A DNA stretch of 64,000 nt from Rhodocytophaga aerolata (lineage in GTDB: Bacteria > Bacteroidota > Bacteroidia > Cytophagales > 172606-1), in NCBI RefSeq assembly GCF_030503435.1, contig NZ_JAUKPO010000002.1, positions 310,001 to 374,000 on the forward strand, written 5' to 3'. Below are positions 1-9,661 of the stretch, piece after piece. The stretch's first letter is position 1; the number at the start of each line of letters is the position of its first letter. Below the pieces are notes generated by a model, which was given only the letters and a program-made list of their open reading frames with translations, was not told the origin of the DNA and searched no databases. The position numbers and the translations under genes are program-made.

Positions 1-1409
1 TTGTAATTGTCTGTAGAAATCTTGTGGTTATCAGGTGCGGCAGCTGTTAGGTTCTGCCCTTTAGGCAATACACTCAAAATCACGGCTTTTTTGCCTTTGA
101 GGTATTTGGTATACACCCGCATTACGTCTTCTTTGGTAATAGCCATGTGCCGCTTCATATCCTTCACCATATAATTAGGATCTCCGGTAAAGGTCTGATA
201 CTGGGCTAACTGCGAAACCTTGCCAGCTACTGCAGATAAAGAGTTTATGGTACCTGCTTCATAGCTTGCCTTAAAGCGGTTCAGGTCATCATCTGTTACC
301 CCACGTTTCTCAAATTCCAGTAAGGACTGGCGAATAATAGCTTCCATACTATCTAAGGTTTGGCCCGGATAAGGAAGTATAGTAAAAGTAAACTCACCGG
401 CTAGTTCAGATGCCGGATTAGAAGCATTTGCCTGAACAGCTTTCTGGGTAAGGGTTAAATTTTTATATAAAATAGAGTTTTTCCCCTGGCCTAAAATTTC
501 AGCTAACAAATCCAGAGGCGCTTCATCGGGGTGGTAATTGGGTACAGCCGGGTAAACCATCCTCAGCATAGGAAAACGGATATTGTCTTCGTAGGAAATA
601 TAGCGGTCTTGCGCCAGTACTGGTGCAGGAAGTCTGGTAGGTTTTACTTCCGGGCCTTTGGCAATAGGACCAAAATACTTCTCTACCAGTTTGATTACAT
701 CTTTAGTGTTTACATCGCCGCCTATGGTTAAAACAGCATTGTTAGGGCCATACCAGCGGAGAAAGAAATTCTTCAGATCATCTAAATTTGATCTGTCCAG
801 GTCTTCCAGGTAGCCAATGGTAAGCCAGGAATACGGATGGCCGTAAGGATACAAATGTTTAGACGTATATTCCGAAACCAATCCGTATGGACGGTTGTCG
901 TAATTCTGGCCACGTTCATTTTTTACGGTAGCCCGCTGAATCTCGAATTTTTTCTGTGTAACGGCATCCAGCAGAAATCCCATGCGGTCGGCTTCCAGCC
1001 ACAGAGCTGTTTCCAGCTGGTTGCTGGGAAGGGTTTCAAAATAATTTGTCCGGTCGCGGTTGGTTGTTCCATTCAAGGTACCACCAGCCTCACTTACAAT
1101 TTTAAAATGCTCTTCATCGGCCACATGGTCGGAGCCCTGAAACATCATGTGCTCAAAGAAATGAGCAAAGCCGGATTTGCCTACTTCTTCCCGGGCAGAG
1201 CCTACATGATAGGTTACATCTACATGTACCACCGGGTCGGAATGGTCTTCATGCACAATTACTGTCAATCCATTGGGCAGTACATATTTTTCGTAAGGTA
1301 TAAGGAGTTCATTTCCTTTACGGGTTACTTTTTCTACTAGCTTGGTCTGCGCCTGTGCCCAGGTAAATATACAGACACAAAGCCATACAGTAAGGTTTAG
1401 TTTTTTCAT
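1..1409 (-). CDS. M16 family zinc metalloprotease (insulinase-like), 3' end outside window
   Basis: Reading leftward from the ATG at 1409, the frame stays open to the window edge, giving 469 codons of an unfinished protein. Residues 1-20 form a signal peptide ending in AQA, so the enzyme is exported to the periplasm. The inverted zinc motif HxxEH is seen as HFFEH (H83, E86, H87), within the family's usual context of a conserved GFAHFFEHMMF block. M16 proteases cut short peptides inside a closed chamber made of an active and an inactive half; Bacteroidota often carry two such genes in tandem or one long double-domain gene. The missing 3' part would show which. The active half is certain from the motif, while the substrate is unknown. 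Confidence 0.93.
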   Translation of the reverse strand, partial: MKKLNLTVWLCVCIFTWAQAQTKLVEKVTRKGNELLIPYEKYVLPNGLTVIVHEDHSDPVVHVDVTYHVGSAREEVGKSGFAHFFEHMMFQGSDHVADEEHFKIVSEAGGTLNGTTNRDRTNYFETLPSNQLETALWLEADRMGFLLDAVTQKKFEIQRATVKNERGQNYDNRPYGLVSEYTSKHLYPYGHPYSWLTIGYLEDLDRSNLDDLKNFFLRWYGPNNAVLTIGGDVNTKDVIKLVEKYFGPIAKGPEVKPTRLPAPVLAQDRYISYEDNIRFPMLRMVYPAVPNYHPDEAPLDLLAEILGQGKNSILYKNLTLTQKAVQANASNPASELAGEFTFTILPYPGQTLDSMEAIIRQSLLEFEKRGVTDDDLNRFKASYEAGTINSLSAVAGKVSQLAQYQTFTGDPNYMVKDMKRHMAITKEDVMRVYTKYLKGKKAVILSVLPKGQNLTAAAPDNHKISTDNY

Positions 1410-1589
1410 TAGTATAGTTAAATAGTAAGTAGCATAAACTAGTAATGTTACTACAAAACAGCCATATTTTCAATACGTTTTGTACTATTTACTTTATTTT
1501 TTACACGAGCGGACTTTATACAGGGATGAGTGCCAGAGAAAGGTAGGGAAATGAAAAGAGATTAAATACGGAATAGAAAGACAAGCTTG

Positions 1590-4505
1590 TTAGCCAGCAT
1601 GGAAATAAACTTTAAACACGGTTCCTACACCATATTCACTTTCTACTTCTATACTTCCGCCATTGTTTTCGATAATCCGCTTAATAATATATAATCCTAT
1701 GCCGGTGCCTTCCACATGGGTATGAAACCGCTTGAACATGGAGAAAAGCTTTTCCTGCTGATTGGGTTTCAGACCAAGTCCATTGTCTTGTATACACAGT
1801 ACCACACGGCCATCTTCCATTCTGGTGCTAATTGTTATCTGGGGCATTCTATCCGGAGAACGGTATTTAATTGCATTAGAAAGCAAATTATATATAATAC
1901 TGCGGAGGTTTTTGCGGGCATAAACCAGTTCCTGCACTTGCAGATCCATAGTTATTCTTGCCTCGGCACTCTCTATCAGGTTCCGGATGTCTTCTGTTAC
2001 ATCGTGTAGCACATCTGCCAATAACAAGGGTTCGGTATGAATGTTTTTTTCCTTTTGAACCTTGGTAATTTCAGCCAGATCGCGTATGGTGCTTTGTAAT
2101 TTGTTAATCGATTGCTGCACCAGGGTAAGTAACTGATCTTCTACTGGTCCCAGCTGCTTTTGAAGTTTGCGCCGGAGCATGGTGCTGAGCCCTTCCAGGT
2201 TGGCGATAGGCGCTTTCAGGTCATGTGAGGCCGTGTAAACGAAGCTATCCAGGTCGTTATTAATCTGGGTGAGTTCCTGATTTTTGCGGCTCAGTTCCTG
2301 GTTGATGTACGATAGTTTCTGCCGGGCAGTAACCAGTTCGGTAACATCTACAGCGAAAAGCATAATGGCTTCTATCGCATCCATTTCATTCACCAAGGGT
2401 TGAAATACGATATTAAAATAATGCGTAACCAGGTTGCCATCCAGGTTCCGGTCTATGACCAGGGGCATTTCTTTGCTAGAAAAAGGTTTGCCTGTCCGCA
2501 GAACTTCCTCAGTTATGTCCATCAGAATTTTGCCTTGACGGCCTGGATGCGCCTCTTTCACCGTTTTACCCAGCAGGTCCCGGTTTTCATACATATCCTG
2601 TAAGATCGGGTTAACCAAGATATATTTCTTTTCGGATGCTTCTATCAGCCCTACAATGGCTGGTACTTGTTCAAATACTTTTTGAAGCAGCAAGGCATTC
2701 TTTTTTATCTTGTTTTCAGCCTCCTTAATTTCAGAAATATCAATTACAGACCCGATATAGCCAATGAACTCCTGATTGGTATGGAACCGCGGACTCCCAG
2801 TAGATACTACCCATTTGTACCCTTCTGTCATGTGTTTTAGCCTGTATTCGAGCCGGAAGGGAGCTTGCCGGCGATTGGCTTCCAGGTAGATTCTGGCTGA
2901 TTTTTCGCGGTCGTCGGGATGCATAGCTGCCTGCCATCCTCTGCCTAACCCCTGTTCCAGAGTTTGCCCTGTAAAAACCAGCCATTGTTTATTTAAATAG
3001 GTGCATTGGCGGTCTGCATCAATAATCCAGATCATTACCGGGGCACTTTCCGCCATACTCCGGAAGCGGGCTTCACTTTCCGACAGGGCAGCTCTGGCTC
3101 TTTTATCTTTGGTAATATCGCGTACTTCTATAACCGTGGCTACCGGAATACCGGCTTCAAAAATAGGGCGGGCAGCACAGGTTACGTTAAAAAATTCGCC
3201 TCCTTTTCGGATAAATACATCTTCGTGGGCCCGCATTGCATTATTAGTAGGCAAAGCTCTGTCTATGGGGCATTCCGACAAAGGATAAGGCGTACCATCG
3301 GGGTGTGTATGATGAATCATGTTATGCAAGGGCTGCTGACGGATTTCTTCAAAGGTATACCCCGTCATATGTTCGGCAGCCGGATTCATAAATGTGCAAT
3401 AGCCGTTAGCATCCATCATAAACAAAGCTGCCGTAGCATTATCAGTAATGGTTTGCTTCAGGTGGTTGGATTTTCTGACGTTCGCTTGCGAAATACCTAT
3501 AAACAGGACCAATATGGCCAGTAGAATCCCTCCCTGCAGAATAAATGCCGGTAGGTCGGTATGCGTAGCAGTTTCAAAAGCAGGCAGTGAAGTAAAATAC
3601 AACGTCCAGGTATTGCCGGCAATTTGGGAGGTAACGGTATTTTGATAGTAGCCTTGTTTTTTTTCCTGCAGATAATGGGCAATGGTATCTGTATCGAACA
3701 ACAAAGAAGCAATTGTAGGCTTGGTTCCGTCGTACACTTCAATATCAATATCTGTATACTCATTTCCTAGAATAGCTTTGAACAGATCCTGGGACCGGAA
3801 AGGGCAATAGACGAAGCCTTTTAGTAATCTGCGCCTGTCTGTGGTATTTTCCAGATGAACCTTTCCTTCATAAACCGGCAAATAAATTAAAAAACCGGGT
3901 TGTCTATCCTTTTCATTCTCTTGTATCAATTGTACTTTGCCAGATAATACCGGATCACCAGAGTCGCGGGCGCGTTCCATGGCTTCTCTCCGGCGAGGGT
4001 CGCTAAACATATCAAACCCAAATGCCCGTCGGTTGCGCCCGGTAAAAGGTTCAATAAACGAGATAGGTGTATATATTTCCCTTTTGCCTTCAGGAAATAT
4101 TATGTAATCAGGGGCCTCTTCTAGTTTTTCTGCCTCTACCTGCGCTATATGCTGGGGTAATTCATCAGACCTGAGATAGGGAGCAAACCCTATGCCTTGT
4201 ATACCTGGATAATTTTCTTCTATCTGCAGCCACTTTACATAGATTGCCCAGTCGCTTCTGGTTACTGATTCGGAGGCTTTATAAAGTGCTTTTCCGCCTT
4301 TCAGTATCTGAATATAATCCCGCATCCGGTTTTCAATATCTACCTGGACCTGCGAGATTTTGAGATTAAACAATTTTTCGTTCCGTTCCTGTACCCGTTG
4401 GTAGGTTTCCTGGTATACAAGCAGCGTGAGCAACAAGACTATTACGAAGGAAGCAATGGCGAGGTAATAATAATTAAAAAAATAGCGTATGCGGGTGAGT
4501 TTCAT
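1590..4505 (-). CDS. Membrane sensor histidine kinase: CHASE, three PAS domains, HisKA, HATPase
   Basis: The ATG at 4505 is chosen over an upstream TTG because it sits directly before the basic MKLTRIR leader and the first membrane helix (about residues 9-31), giving 971 aa. An extracytoplasmic CHASE-like domain follows (its GIQGIGFAPYL block is typical), then a second helix near residues 320-345, three PAS domains (about 350-470, 475-600 and 605-725), and the kinase core. The phospho-acceptor is H761 in the ASHDLKAP H-box. The ATP-binding lid shows the N-box, DNGLGL (907-912) and GTGIGL (933-938). No receiver domain or response regulator is present or adjacent, so it is an orphan kinase whose partner is elsewhere. 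CHASE domains bind small extracellular ligands; the ligand cannot be read from sequence. Confidence 0.92.
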   Translation of the reverse strand: MKLTRIRYFFNYYYLAIASFVIVLLLTLLVYQETYQRVQERNEKLFNLKISQVQVDIENRMRDYIQILKGGKALYKASESVTRSDWAIYVKWLQIEENYPGIQGIGFAPYLRSDELPQHIAQVEAEKLEEAPDYIIFPEGKREIYTPISFIEPFTGRNRRAFGFDMFSDPRRREAMERARDSGDPVLSGKVQLIQENEKDRQPGFLIYLPVYEGKVHLENTTDRRRLLKGFVYCPFRSQDLFKAILGNEYTDIDIEVYDGTKPTIASLLFDTDTIAHYLQEKKQGYYQNTVTSQIAGNTWTLYFTSLPAFETATHTDLPAFILQGGILLAILVLFIGISQANVRKSNHLKQTITDNATAALFMMDANGYCTFMNPAAEHMTGYTFEEIRQQPLHNMIHHTHPDGTPYPLSECPIDRALPTNNAMRAHEDVFIRKGGEFFNVTCAARPIFEAGIPVATVIEVRDITKDKRARAALSESEARFRSMAESAPVMIWIIDADRQCTYLNKQWLVFTGQTLEQGLGRGWQAAMHPDDREKSARIYLEANRRQAPFRLEYRLKHMTEGYKWVVSTGSPRFHTNQEFIGYIGSVIDISEIKEAENKIKKNALLLQKVFEQVPAIVGLIEASEKKYILVNPILQDMYENRDLLGKTVKEAHPGRQGKILMDITEEVLRTGKPFSSKEMPLVIDRNLDGNLVTHYFNIVFQPLVNEMDAIEAIMLFAVDVTELVTARQKLSYINQELSRKNQELTQINNDLDSFVYTASHDLKAPIANLEGLSTMLRRKLQKQLGPVEDQLLTLVQQSINKLQSTIRDLAEITKVQKEKNIHTEPLLLADVLHDVTEDIRNLIESAEARITMDLQVQELVYARKNLRSIIYNLLSNAIKYRSPDRMPQITISTRMEDGRVVLCIQDNGLGLKPNQQEKLFSMFKRFHTHVEGTGIGLYIIKRIIENNGGSIEVESEYGVGTVFKVYFHAG

Positions 4506-4601
4506 CTTATTCCTCTGCTCTGCCAAAAATCAGGTGGTCGTACTAATTGCTTGACGGTCTTGTGTGAAACAAACGTCAATTACCTATATAGTGTTTCTAT
4601 A

Positions 4602-4642
4602 AACCGGAAAAGCTGCTACAATCCGCAGCAGCTTTTCCGGTT
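4602..4642 (-). terminator. Hairpin terminator after the M42 peptidase gene
   Basis: A perfect 16-bp inverted repeat (4602-4617 with 4627-4642) has a 9-nt loop. It lies just past the stop of the leftward peptidase gene and before the next gene's start. The T tract on the minus strand is short (TTTATAG), so termination strength is inferred from stem stability. Confidence 0.75.
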
Positions 4643-4663
4643 GGGCAAATATACGCAAAAGTT

Positions 4664-5728
4664 CTAACTAAAATACCTGAAATCGTGGCCTCCCTTCAGC
4701 TGGACCAGGAACTCATACATGAGCCGGATCACGTTCTCTACATCTTCCTGATGCACCGTTTCCACGGTAGTATGCATATATTTAAGCGGCAAAGAAATAA
4801 GCGCTGAGGCCACCCCAATATTGGAATAGGCAAAGGCATCCGTATCGGTACCGGTAGCTCTGGAAGCAGAAGCCCGCTGAAACGGAATTTGCTTCTGTTC
4901 TGCTACATCTATAATCATATTGAGCAGATTATTTTGCACGGCCGGGCCATAGGTAAGCACCGGACCTTTGCCACATGCCTGATCGCCCTGTTCCATTTTT
5001 TTGTACATAGGCGAATGCGTATCGTGGCATACATCGGTAATAATGGCTACATCCGGCTGCAGGTGATGGGCAATCATTTCAGCGCCTCGAAGCCCAATTT
5101 CTTCCTGTACAGCATTTACAATGTATAACCCATAATCCAGTTTGTTGGCATTTTCATGGATCTGTCTGGCTACCTGAGCAATCATATAACCGCCTATTCG
5201 GTTGTCCAGGGCACGGCCTACATAGTATCGGTCGTTCATGGTCATAAAGCCTTCGGCAAAGGTAATAACAGAGCCTACGTGTATGCCCAGGTTATGTACT
5301 TCTTCTTTATTTTTACAGCCGCAATCAATAAAAATGTTTTTCAGGGTAGGTACTTCATCTTTATCTACATTGCGGGTATGAATAGCCGGCCATCCAAATA
5401 CACCTTTTACTATCCCTTTTTTGGTATGAATGTTTACCCGCATAGAAGGGGCAATCAGCGCATCTGATCCGCCATTGCGGCGTACATATATATAGCCTTC
5501 ATCTGTAATAAAATTAACAAACCAGGAAATTTCATCGGCGTGTGCTTCAATTACTACTTTATAACGGGCTTTTGGGTTAATAATGCCTACAACCGTGCCG
5601 TAGGTATCTACCATGTATTCATCAATATAGGGCTTTATGTATTCCAGCCATAGCTTTTGTCCGGATGCCTCAAATCCGGTAGGCGAAGCGTTATTGAGGT
5701 ATTTTTCTAAGAATTCTAATTTATCCAT
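4664..5728 (-). CDS. M42 family metallopeptidase (glutamyl aminopeptidase/deblocking aminopeptidase type)
   Basis: This is a 354-residue cytosolic enzyme with no signal peptide. M42 enzymes are two-metal aminopeptidases that form large tetrahedral particles and trim peptides released by proteasome-like machines. The metal ligands are visible in order: H63 and D65 in EAHADE, the bridging D175 in GRALDNRIGG, the catalytic pair E209-E210 in QEEIGLRG, D232 in ITDVCHD, and H319 in the C-terminal MHTTVE motif. Length is normal for the family. It is a single-gene unit bounded by a strong hairpin. Exact specificity (glutamyl, leucyl or deblocking) cannot be assigned from sequence. Confidence 0.93.
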   Translation of the reverse strand: MDKLEFLEKYLNNASPTGFEASGQKLWLEYIKPYIDEYMVDTYGTVVGIINPKARYKVVIEAHADEISWFVNFITDEGYIYVRRNGGSDALIAPSMRVNIHTKKGIVKGVFGWPAIHTRNVDKDEVPTLKNIFIDCGCKNKEEVHNLGIHVGSVITFAEGFMTMNDRYYVGRALDNRIGGYMIAQVARQIHENANKLDYGLYIVNAVQEEIGLRGAEMIAHHLQPDVAIITDVCHDTHSPMYKKMEQGDQACGKGPVLTYGPAVQNNLLNMIIDVAEQKQIPFQRASASRATGTDTDAFAYSNIGVASALISLPLKYMHTTVETVHQEDVENVIRLMYEFLVQLKGGHDFRYFS

Positions 5729-5998
5729 TAATCTGGCGTTGAGTTTAATTTATAACAGATGAGTAGGGTGCATAATTTTATTAAACTATCCGAAAGTAAA
5801 AGTAAACATTTACCGAAAATAATTTTACAAAATACCTCATTCATAATTATTTATTAGCCACTTACTCATTAGTGCCACAGCTAGTTACCTAATATAATAA
5901 GCAAAGAAGCAACTTTTACCTCAGCTGAATGGCTTACGTAAAACCAAGCTATGCGCTACATGCATCTCCTCCGGCAAATGTATCTGCCCCTACTCTAT

Positions 5999-7402
5999 TT
6001 ATTGACTCATCTCTGTATTCTTTTCATTCAGTGTATATTTGATCAAATGATCGGAAACATTGGCTTTTAAATACCCACAGATAATTTTCTGGATATCCCG
6101 GTTGTGTGCATACGGTTTTATATACCCTCTTATCTGTGCCAGGCTAGGCTGTTCATCCATTTCTTCGAAATAGCCAAAACCTTTGTATTTACCCCCTTCT
6201 ATACAAACCACTGACTTTTCGCCACGGCTTCTGCCTCTGCCCACAATAACAAAATTCTCTTTGCTAAAGCTAAAACTATTCACAGCTTCCTGTACCCGGG
6301 CATTATATTCCTCGGCTGATTCGTGTCCGATACAGGCTCCTTTGCAGCGGCGCAACTGAAAATCGAAGCAAGGACCTTTTATCTTATGCAGGTCACACAT
6401 TTTCAGGCAAAGATTAAACTTCTCTACCTGCCGGTATAAGAATCCCTGTGCCCGTTGGTAATTCTGCAAAACTACCAGTGGTTCGTCGCCCACGCGTATC
6501 CGGTCGAAATAAAGGTGGAGGTAGCCATTTTTATCTAATTCCTGGTAAATGCCATACAAGCCGCCGGTCCGTTTCTGAGCAGAGTTATATTTGGGTTTTA
6601 TCCGCTTTATTTCATCTGACTCCAGCAGCAAGGCTACCAGTTCGCTACCCGTCACTTCATAACTGATGTCGGTAATGCTGTTCTTAAACTCAATGGATTT
6701 ACGGCTCTTGTAATCCATAGCAAAGTGACTGACAATACGCTTTTTAATATTCTTGCTTTTGCCTACATAGATTACGTGGCCATGGGCATCATGAAAATAA
6801 TATACGCCTGTTTCTTCCGGAAGGGCCATTACCTGCTCAGCTCTAATTTGCGGAGGCAAGGTCTGTGCTTTTATTTCGTCATCGATGAGGTCAATCAGCT
6901 CGTGTGGTTTCTCTAACTTCAGTATTTTGTCGAATAATTTGCTGGTAGCTTCTGCATCGCCGTAGGCGCGGTGGCGGTTGGTTAATGGAATTTTTAAGCT
7001 GCTACAGAGTTTACCCAAACTATACGATGGAAAGCCAGGCAACAATTTCCGGCTTAGCCGCACAGTACATAAGGTTTTCCGCTGGTAGTTATACCCCAGG
7101 CTATGGAACTCTGATTTCAAAAATGAATAATCAAAGCGAACATTGTGGGCAACAAACACTTTTCCTTCCGTAAACTCTACAATGCGGCGGGCTACTTCAT
7201 GAAATCTGGGTGCTTCCCGTACCATTTCGTTGGTGATGCCGGTAAGCTGCGTAATTTCATAGGGAATAGACCGGCCAGGGTTTATCAGGGAAGTGAATGA
7301 ATCTACTACCTTCTGGCCATCGTGCAGGACTATAGCTATCTCGGTAATCTTATCTTCGGTTGGCCGGCTCCCGGTAGTTTCAATATCTACTATGGCGTAC
7401 AA
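5999..7402 (-). CDS. DnaQ-type 3'-5' exonuclease fused to a UvrC-like GIY-YIG nuclease domain
   Basis: This 467-residue protein joins two nucleases. Residues 1-165 are a DEDDh exonuclease: D6 and E8 in VDIETTG, D91 in HNVRFD, and H144 and D149 in HRAYGDAE. Residues about 193-280 are a GIY-YIG domain of the UvrC/Cho kind, with GVY (199-201), YVG (212-214), R222 and the metal-binding E261. The remaining 190 residues contain a cluster of cysteines (CLKMCDL, CFDFQLRRCKGAC) like the region after the UvrC catalytic domain. The start is TTG: no ATG or GTG lies between it and the upstream in-frame stop, and the catalytic block begins at residue 4. Such fusions are known in Bacteroidota and Actinobacteria and are thought to act in DNA repair. 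Neither UvrA/B-binding nor helix-hairpin-helix domains are obvious. Confidence 0.92.
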   Translation of the reverse strand: MYAIVDIETTGSRPTEDKITEIAIVLHDGQKVVDSFTSLINPGRSIPYEITQLTGITNEMVREAPRFHEVARRIVEFTEGKVFVAHNVRFDYSFLKSEFHSLGYNYQRKTLCTVRLSRKLLPGFPSYSLGKLCSSLKIPLTNRHRAYGDAEATSKLFDKILKLEKPHELIDLIDDEIKAQTLPPQIRAEQVMALPEETGVYYFHDAHGHVIYVGKSKNIKKRIVSHFAMDYKSRKSIEFKNSITDISYEVTGSELVALLLESDEIKRIKPKYNSAQKRTGGLYGIYQELDKNGYLHLYFDRIRVGDEPLVVLQNYQRAQGFLYRQVEKFNLCLKMCDLHKIKGPCFDFQLRRCKGACIGHESAEEYNARVQEAVNSFSFSKENFVIVGRGRSRGEKSVVCIEGGKYKGFGYFEEMDEQPSLAQIRGYIKPYAHNRDIQKIICGYLKANVSDHLIKYTLNEKNTEMSQ

Positions 7403-7772
7403 AACTGCTGATGTTAAAATGGACTGTTCTTATACTCTAAGTTACAATACTGCCTGTAAAGTTCAAAGCCTAAGCATAACAGCTACGCTACAAAACAGGG
7501 TCTGGAGCCGGCACATTGAGCAAAAGAATAATATACCTTAACGAGGCTGAAACCATCCGGACGCAAAAGACCTGTTATAAGGGCAATAGGTTATTTAGAT
7601 CTATATTGGTTTTCCACAGTATATAGATTCTCTCCAGAGAGTACTTTTCGACTTACTGCGGCTATGCCTTACATCAAATTTTAGTTTGAGCTACTCACTT
7701 GTTGCCGATTTATACTAATTTTAATCGTTATATTTATCCTACGAATTTTACCTGCACTATTACCCTGGCAAC
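7403..7772. other. Divergent intergenic region without a gene
   Basis: This is 370 bases between the leftward exonuclease fusion and the rightward nuclease gene. It must carry both promoters. No open frame of interest, RNA gene or strong hairpin was found. A TATATTTA sequence at 7729-7736 resembles the -7 element TAnnTTTG in seven of eight positions, but no well-spaced -33 TTG accompanies it, so I do not call a promoter. Confidence 0.5.
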
Positions 7773-8813
7773 ATGGCAAAGAAATCTGGCAACGTCCCAA
7801 GAAAAACCAAACGCAGTTCTAATGGAAATAAACGGTTACTTATCCTGTTAGTGCTGTTCATTGCTATATTTCTCATTTACAATAATGCTGATAAGTTGAA
7901 TTTGCCCTCGTTGAAGGAGGGCACTGTTGTACCGGCAGAGAAGAATGAAAGAAAAACGTCAGCCAGTAAAAAACCTTCTGCTGAAAAAAAACCTGATTCC
8001 CAGGCAGCTTCCCCTAACAAAAAAAGCACAGGTTCTACTAAATCTTCGTCTGGCAAAACGGCAACCAAAAATGCTTATGCACCAGATTATACGTTTGAAA
8101 ACAACAAAGACTTCTCTCTTCCTACATACACCAAAAAAGACCAAATTATCTGGCATGAAGGGTATACGCTGTGTTATGTAGAAGAGTATGAACAAGCTTC
8201 CTGGGTTTCGTACAGACTTACAGCTGCCCAGATAAAAGGTAAAAATGAACGGGAAAACGACTTCCGCCCCGATCCGGAAGTGAGCTCTGGCTCAGCTGTA
8301 CCCGACGACTACCGCGGCTCTGGCTACGACCGTGGGCACCTGGCCCCGGCAGCAGATTTTAAATCGTCCGCTGTTCTTATGTCGGAATCTTTTTTTATGA
8401 GCAATATGAGCCCGCAAGAGCCTGATTTCAACCGGGGTATCTGGGAAAAGCTGGAATCCAGGGTACGTACCTGGGTAAAGCGGGATGGCGCCTTATACAT
8501 TGTAACCGGCCCAGTATTAAAGGGAAAAATGGCCTATATCGGCAAAAAGAACAAGGTGGCCGTTCCAACTATGTATTACAAAGTGGTTCTGGATCTGAAA
8601 GAGCCGGAAGTTAAAGCCATCGGTTTCCTGATGAAAAATGAAGGTTCTAATAAATCGTTGCAATCATTTGCCGTAACCATAGATGAAATAGAAAAAGAAA
8701 CCGGCCTGGACTTCTTCCCGCAGTTGCCCGACGATATGGAAAAAACCCTGGAAGGCTCACTGGATGTAAAAATGTGGTTTAGCCGGGGTAACAAAGATGA
8801 GCTGGCAGAGTAA
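7773..8813 (+). CDS. Membrane-anchored DNA/RNA non-specific endonuclease
   Basis: This 346-residue protein has a basic N-terminus, one membrane helix (about 21-37), a low-complexity Lys/Ser/Pro linker (about 45-100) and a nuclease domain of the NucA/Serratia type. The catalytic motif DRGH is at 186-189 (H189 is the general base) and the magnesium-binding asparagine is N220 in FNRGIWEKLE. The helix with a basic cytoplasmic end and a long flexible linker suggests the nuclease is displayed on the outer face of the inner membrane, where it could digest incoming or released nucleic acid. That placement is inference. No immunity gene of the NuiA type is adjacent, which fits an exported enzyme. It converges with the next gene, six bases apart. 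Confidence 0.93.
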   Translation: MAKKSGNVPRKTKRSSNGNKRLLILLVLFIAIFLIYNNADKLNLPSLKEGTVVPAEKNERKTSASKKPSAEKKPDSQAASPNKKSTGSTKSSSGKTATKNAYAPDYTFENNKDFSLPTYTKKDQIIWHEGYTLCYVEEYEQASWVSYRLTAAQIKGKNERENDFRPDPEVSSGSAVPDDYRGSGYDRGHLAPAADFKSSAVLMSESFFMSNMSPQEPDFNRGIWEKLESRVRTWVKRDGALYIVTGPVLKGKMAYIGKKNKVAVPTMYYKVVLDLKEPEVKAIGFLMKNEGSNKSLQSFAVTIDEIEKETGLDFFPQLPDDMEKTLEGSLDVKMWFSRGNKDELAE

Positions 8814-8819
8814 GGGCAC

Positions 8820-9656
8820 TTATGCCATTACAGCTACCATGTTTATTATCGGCTCACCTAAGTAGATTGGGCCATTTATCACTATTTTTTCACGGGCCGC
8901 AGCCGGACTAATGGCTTTTGTAAATAGCTGCCAGGCAATCTCTCCTGGTATGATTACCTCAGCCAGTGGCTTTGCTACAGCCTCTTGTACTAATTGCCAT
9001 TTATTGTTCTGCATATATAAGAACCAGTTTCCGCCCGCTTCGCCAGTTACAGTACATTTTACGACAGCTCCTTCTTCTGCCTCTGTATGCCGGTATGTGT
9101 GAGGCAATGCCCGCATAAAAGTATCTAGCAGCGGATAATAAAAGTGCCTGTTCATGATTCCGGCCTTATGTACTGCCAATCGTATCTGCTGTTGATGATG
9201 CCACCGTTCGGTATATTCGCGGGCTATATCAAACCAGTTCCGGGATTCTGCTTCCCCTGCCCAGGCCACCGAAAATAAAGCTTTTGCATAAGGATCAAGT
9301 CCTTTAAACACCTCATATACTTCCTTTCCGGTGTGCTCCAGCAGTTCTATTAACAGTTGCGGACTTATCCGCTTGGTAGCCTTTACCCAGTCGGCATTCA
9401 ACCCATTCAGGAAATTTACCAGATCGGCATACGACTGAATATTCTCAGGTTTTTCTCCAAAGTAATTGTCTCTACCCATACTGATTCTGCGGATATTCCC
9501 ATCCAGCAGATGAGAGGCAATGTCTTTTACTGTCCATAATCTGGCTACGGTAGGTCTGTTCCAGTCATCGGGACTCAGGCTACGCAATAGTTGAATAAGT
9601 TCTCTGTCCAGTTCTGGAAAGAGGTCTATCAAGTGAATTGGTGGTAATGTTTGCAT
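8820..9656 (-). CDS. DinB-fold protein with maleylpyruvate isomerase N-terminal-like domain
   Basis: This is a 278-residue protein with a DinB/MDMPI four-helix N-terminal region. The opening LSPDDWNRPTV...WTVKDIASHL block and H49 are typical of the metal-binding helix bundle. The C-terminal part is consistent with the small domain that follows in MDMPI proteins. Characterised relatives use mycothiol, which Bacteroidota do not make, so the name should not be taken as the reaction; members in this phylum probably use another thiol or are uncharacterised transferases. It follows ispE by five bases and is almost surely co-transcribed with it, though no functional link to isoprenoid synthesis is evident. 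Confidence 0.8.
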   Translation of the reverse strand: MQTLPPIHLIDLFPELDRELIQLLRSLSPDDWNRPTVARLWTVKDIASHLLDGNIRRISMGRDNYFGEKPENIQSYADLVNFLNGLNADWVKATKRISPQLLIELLEHTGKEVYEVFKGLDPYAKALFSVAWAGEAESRNWFDIAREYTERWHHQQQIRLAVHKAGIMNRHFYYPLLDTFMRALPHTYRHTEAEEGAVVKCTVTGEAGGNWFLYMQNNKWQLVQEAVAKPLAEVIIPGEIAWQLFTKAISPAAAREKIVINGPIYLGEPIINMVAVMA

Positions 9657-9661
9657 ATGAC

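Noticed and set aside
837-1340. Long rightward frame opposite the M16 gene
   Set aside because: It lies wholly within the leftward protease gene, which has the HFFEH motif and a signal peptide; the rightward product has no recognisable features.
3006-3524. 172-residue rightward frame inside the histidine kinase gene
   Set aside because: The opposite strand encodes continuous PAS domains; the frame is a shadow with cysteine- and histidine-rich, unstructured sequence.
7729-7736. Possible -7 promoter element TATATTTA for the nuclease gene
   Set aside because: It differs from TAnnTTTG at the last base and no TTG is at a suitable distance.
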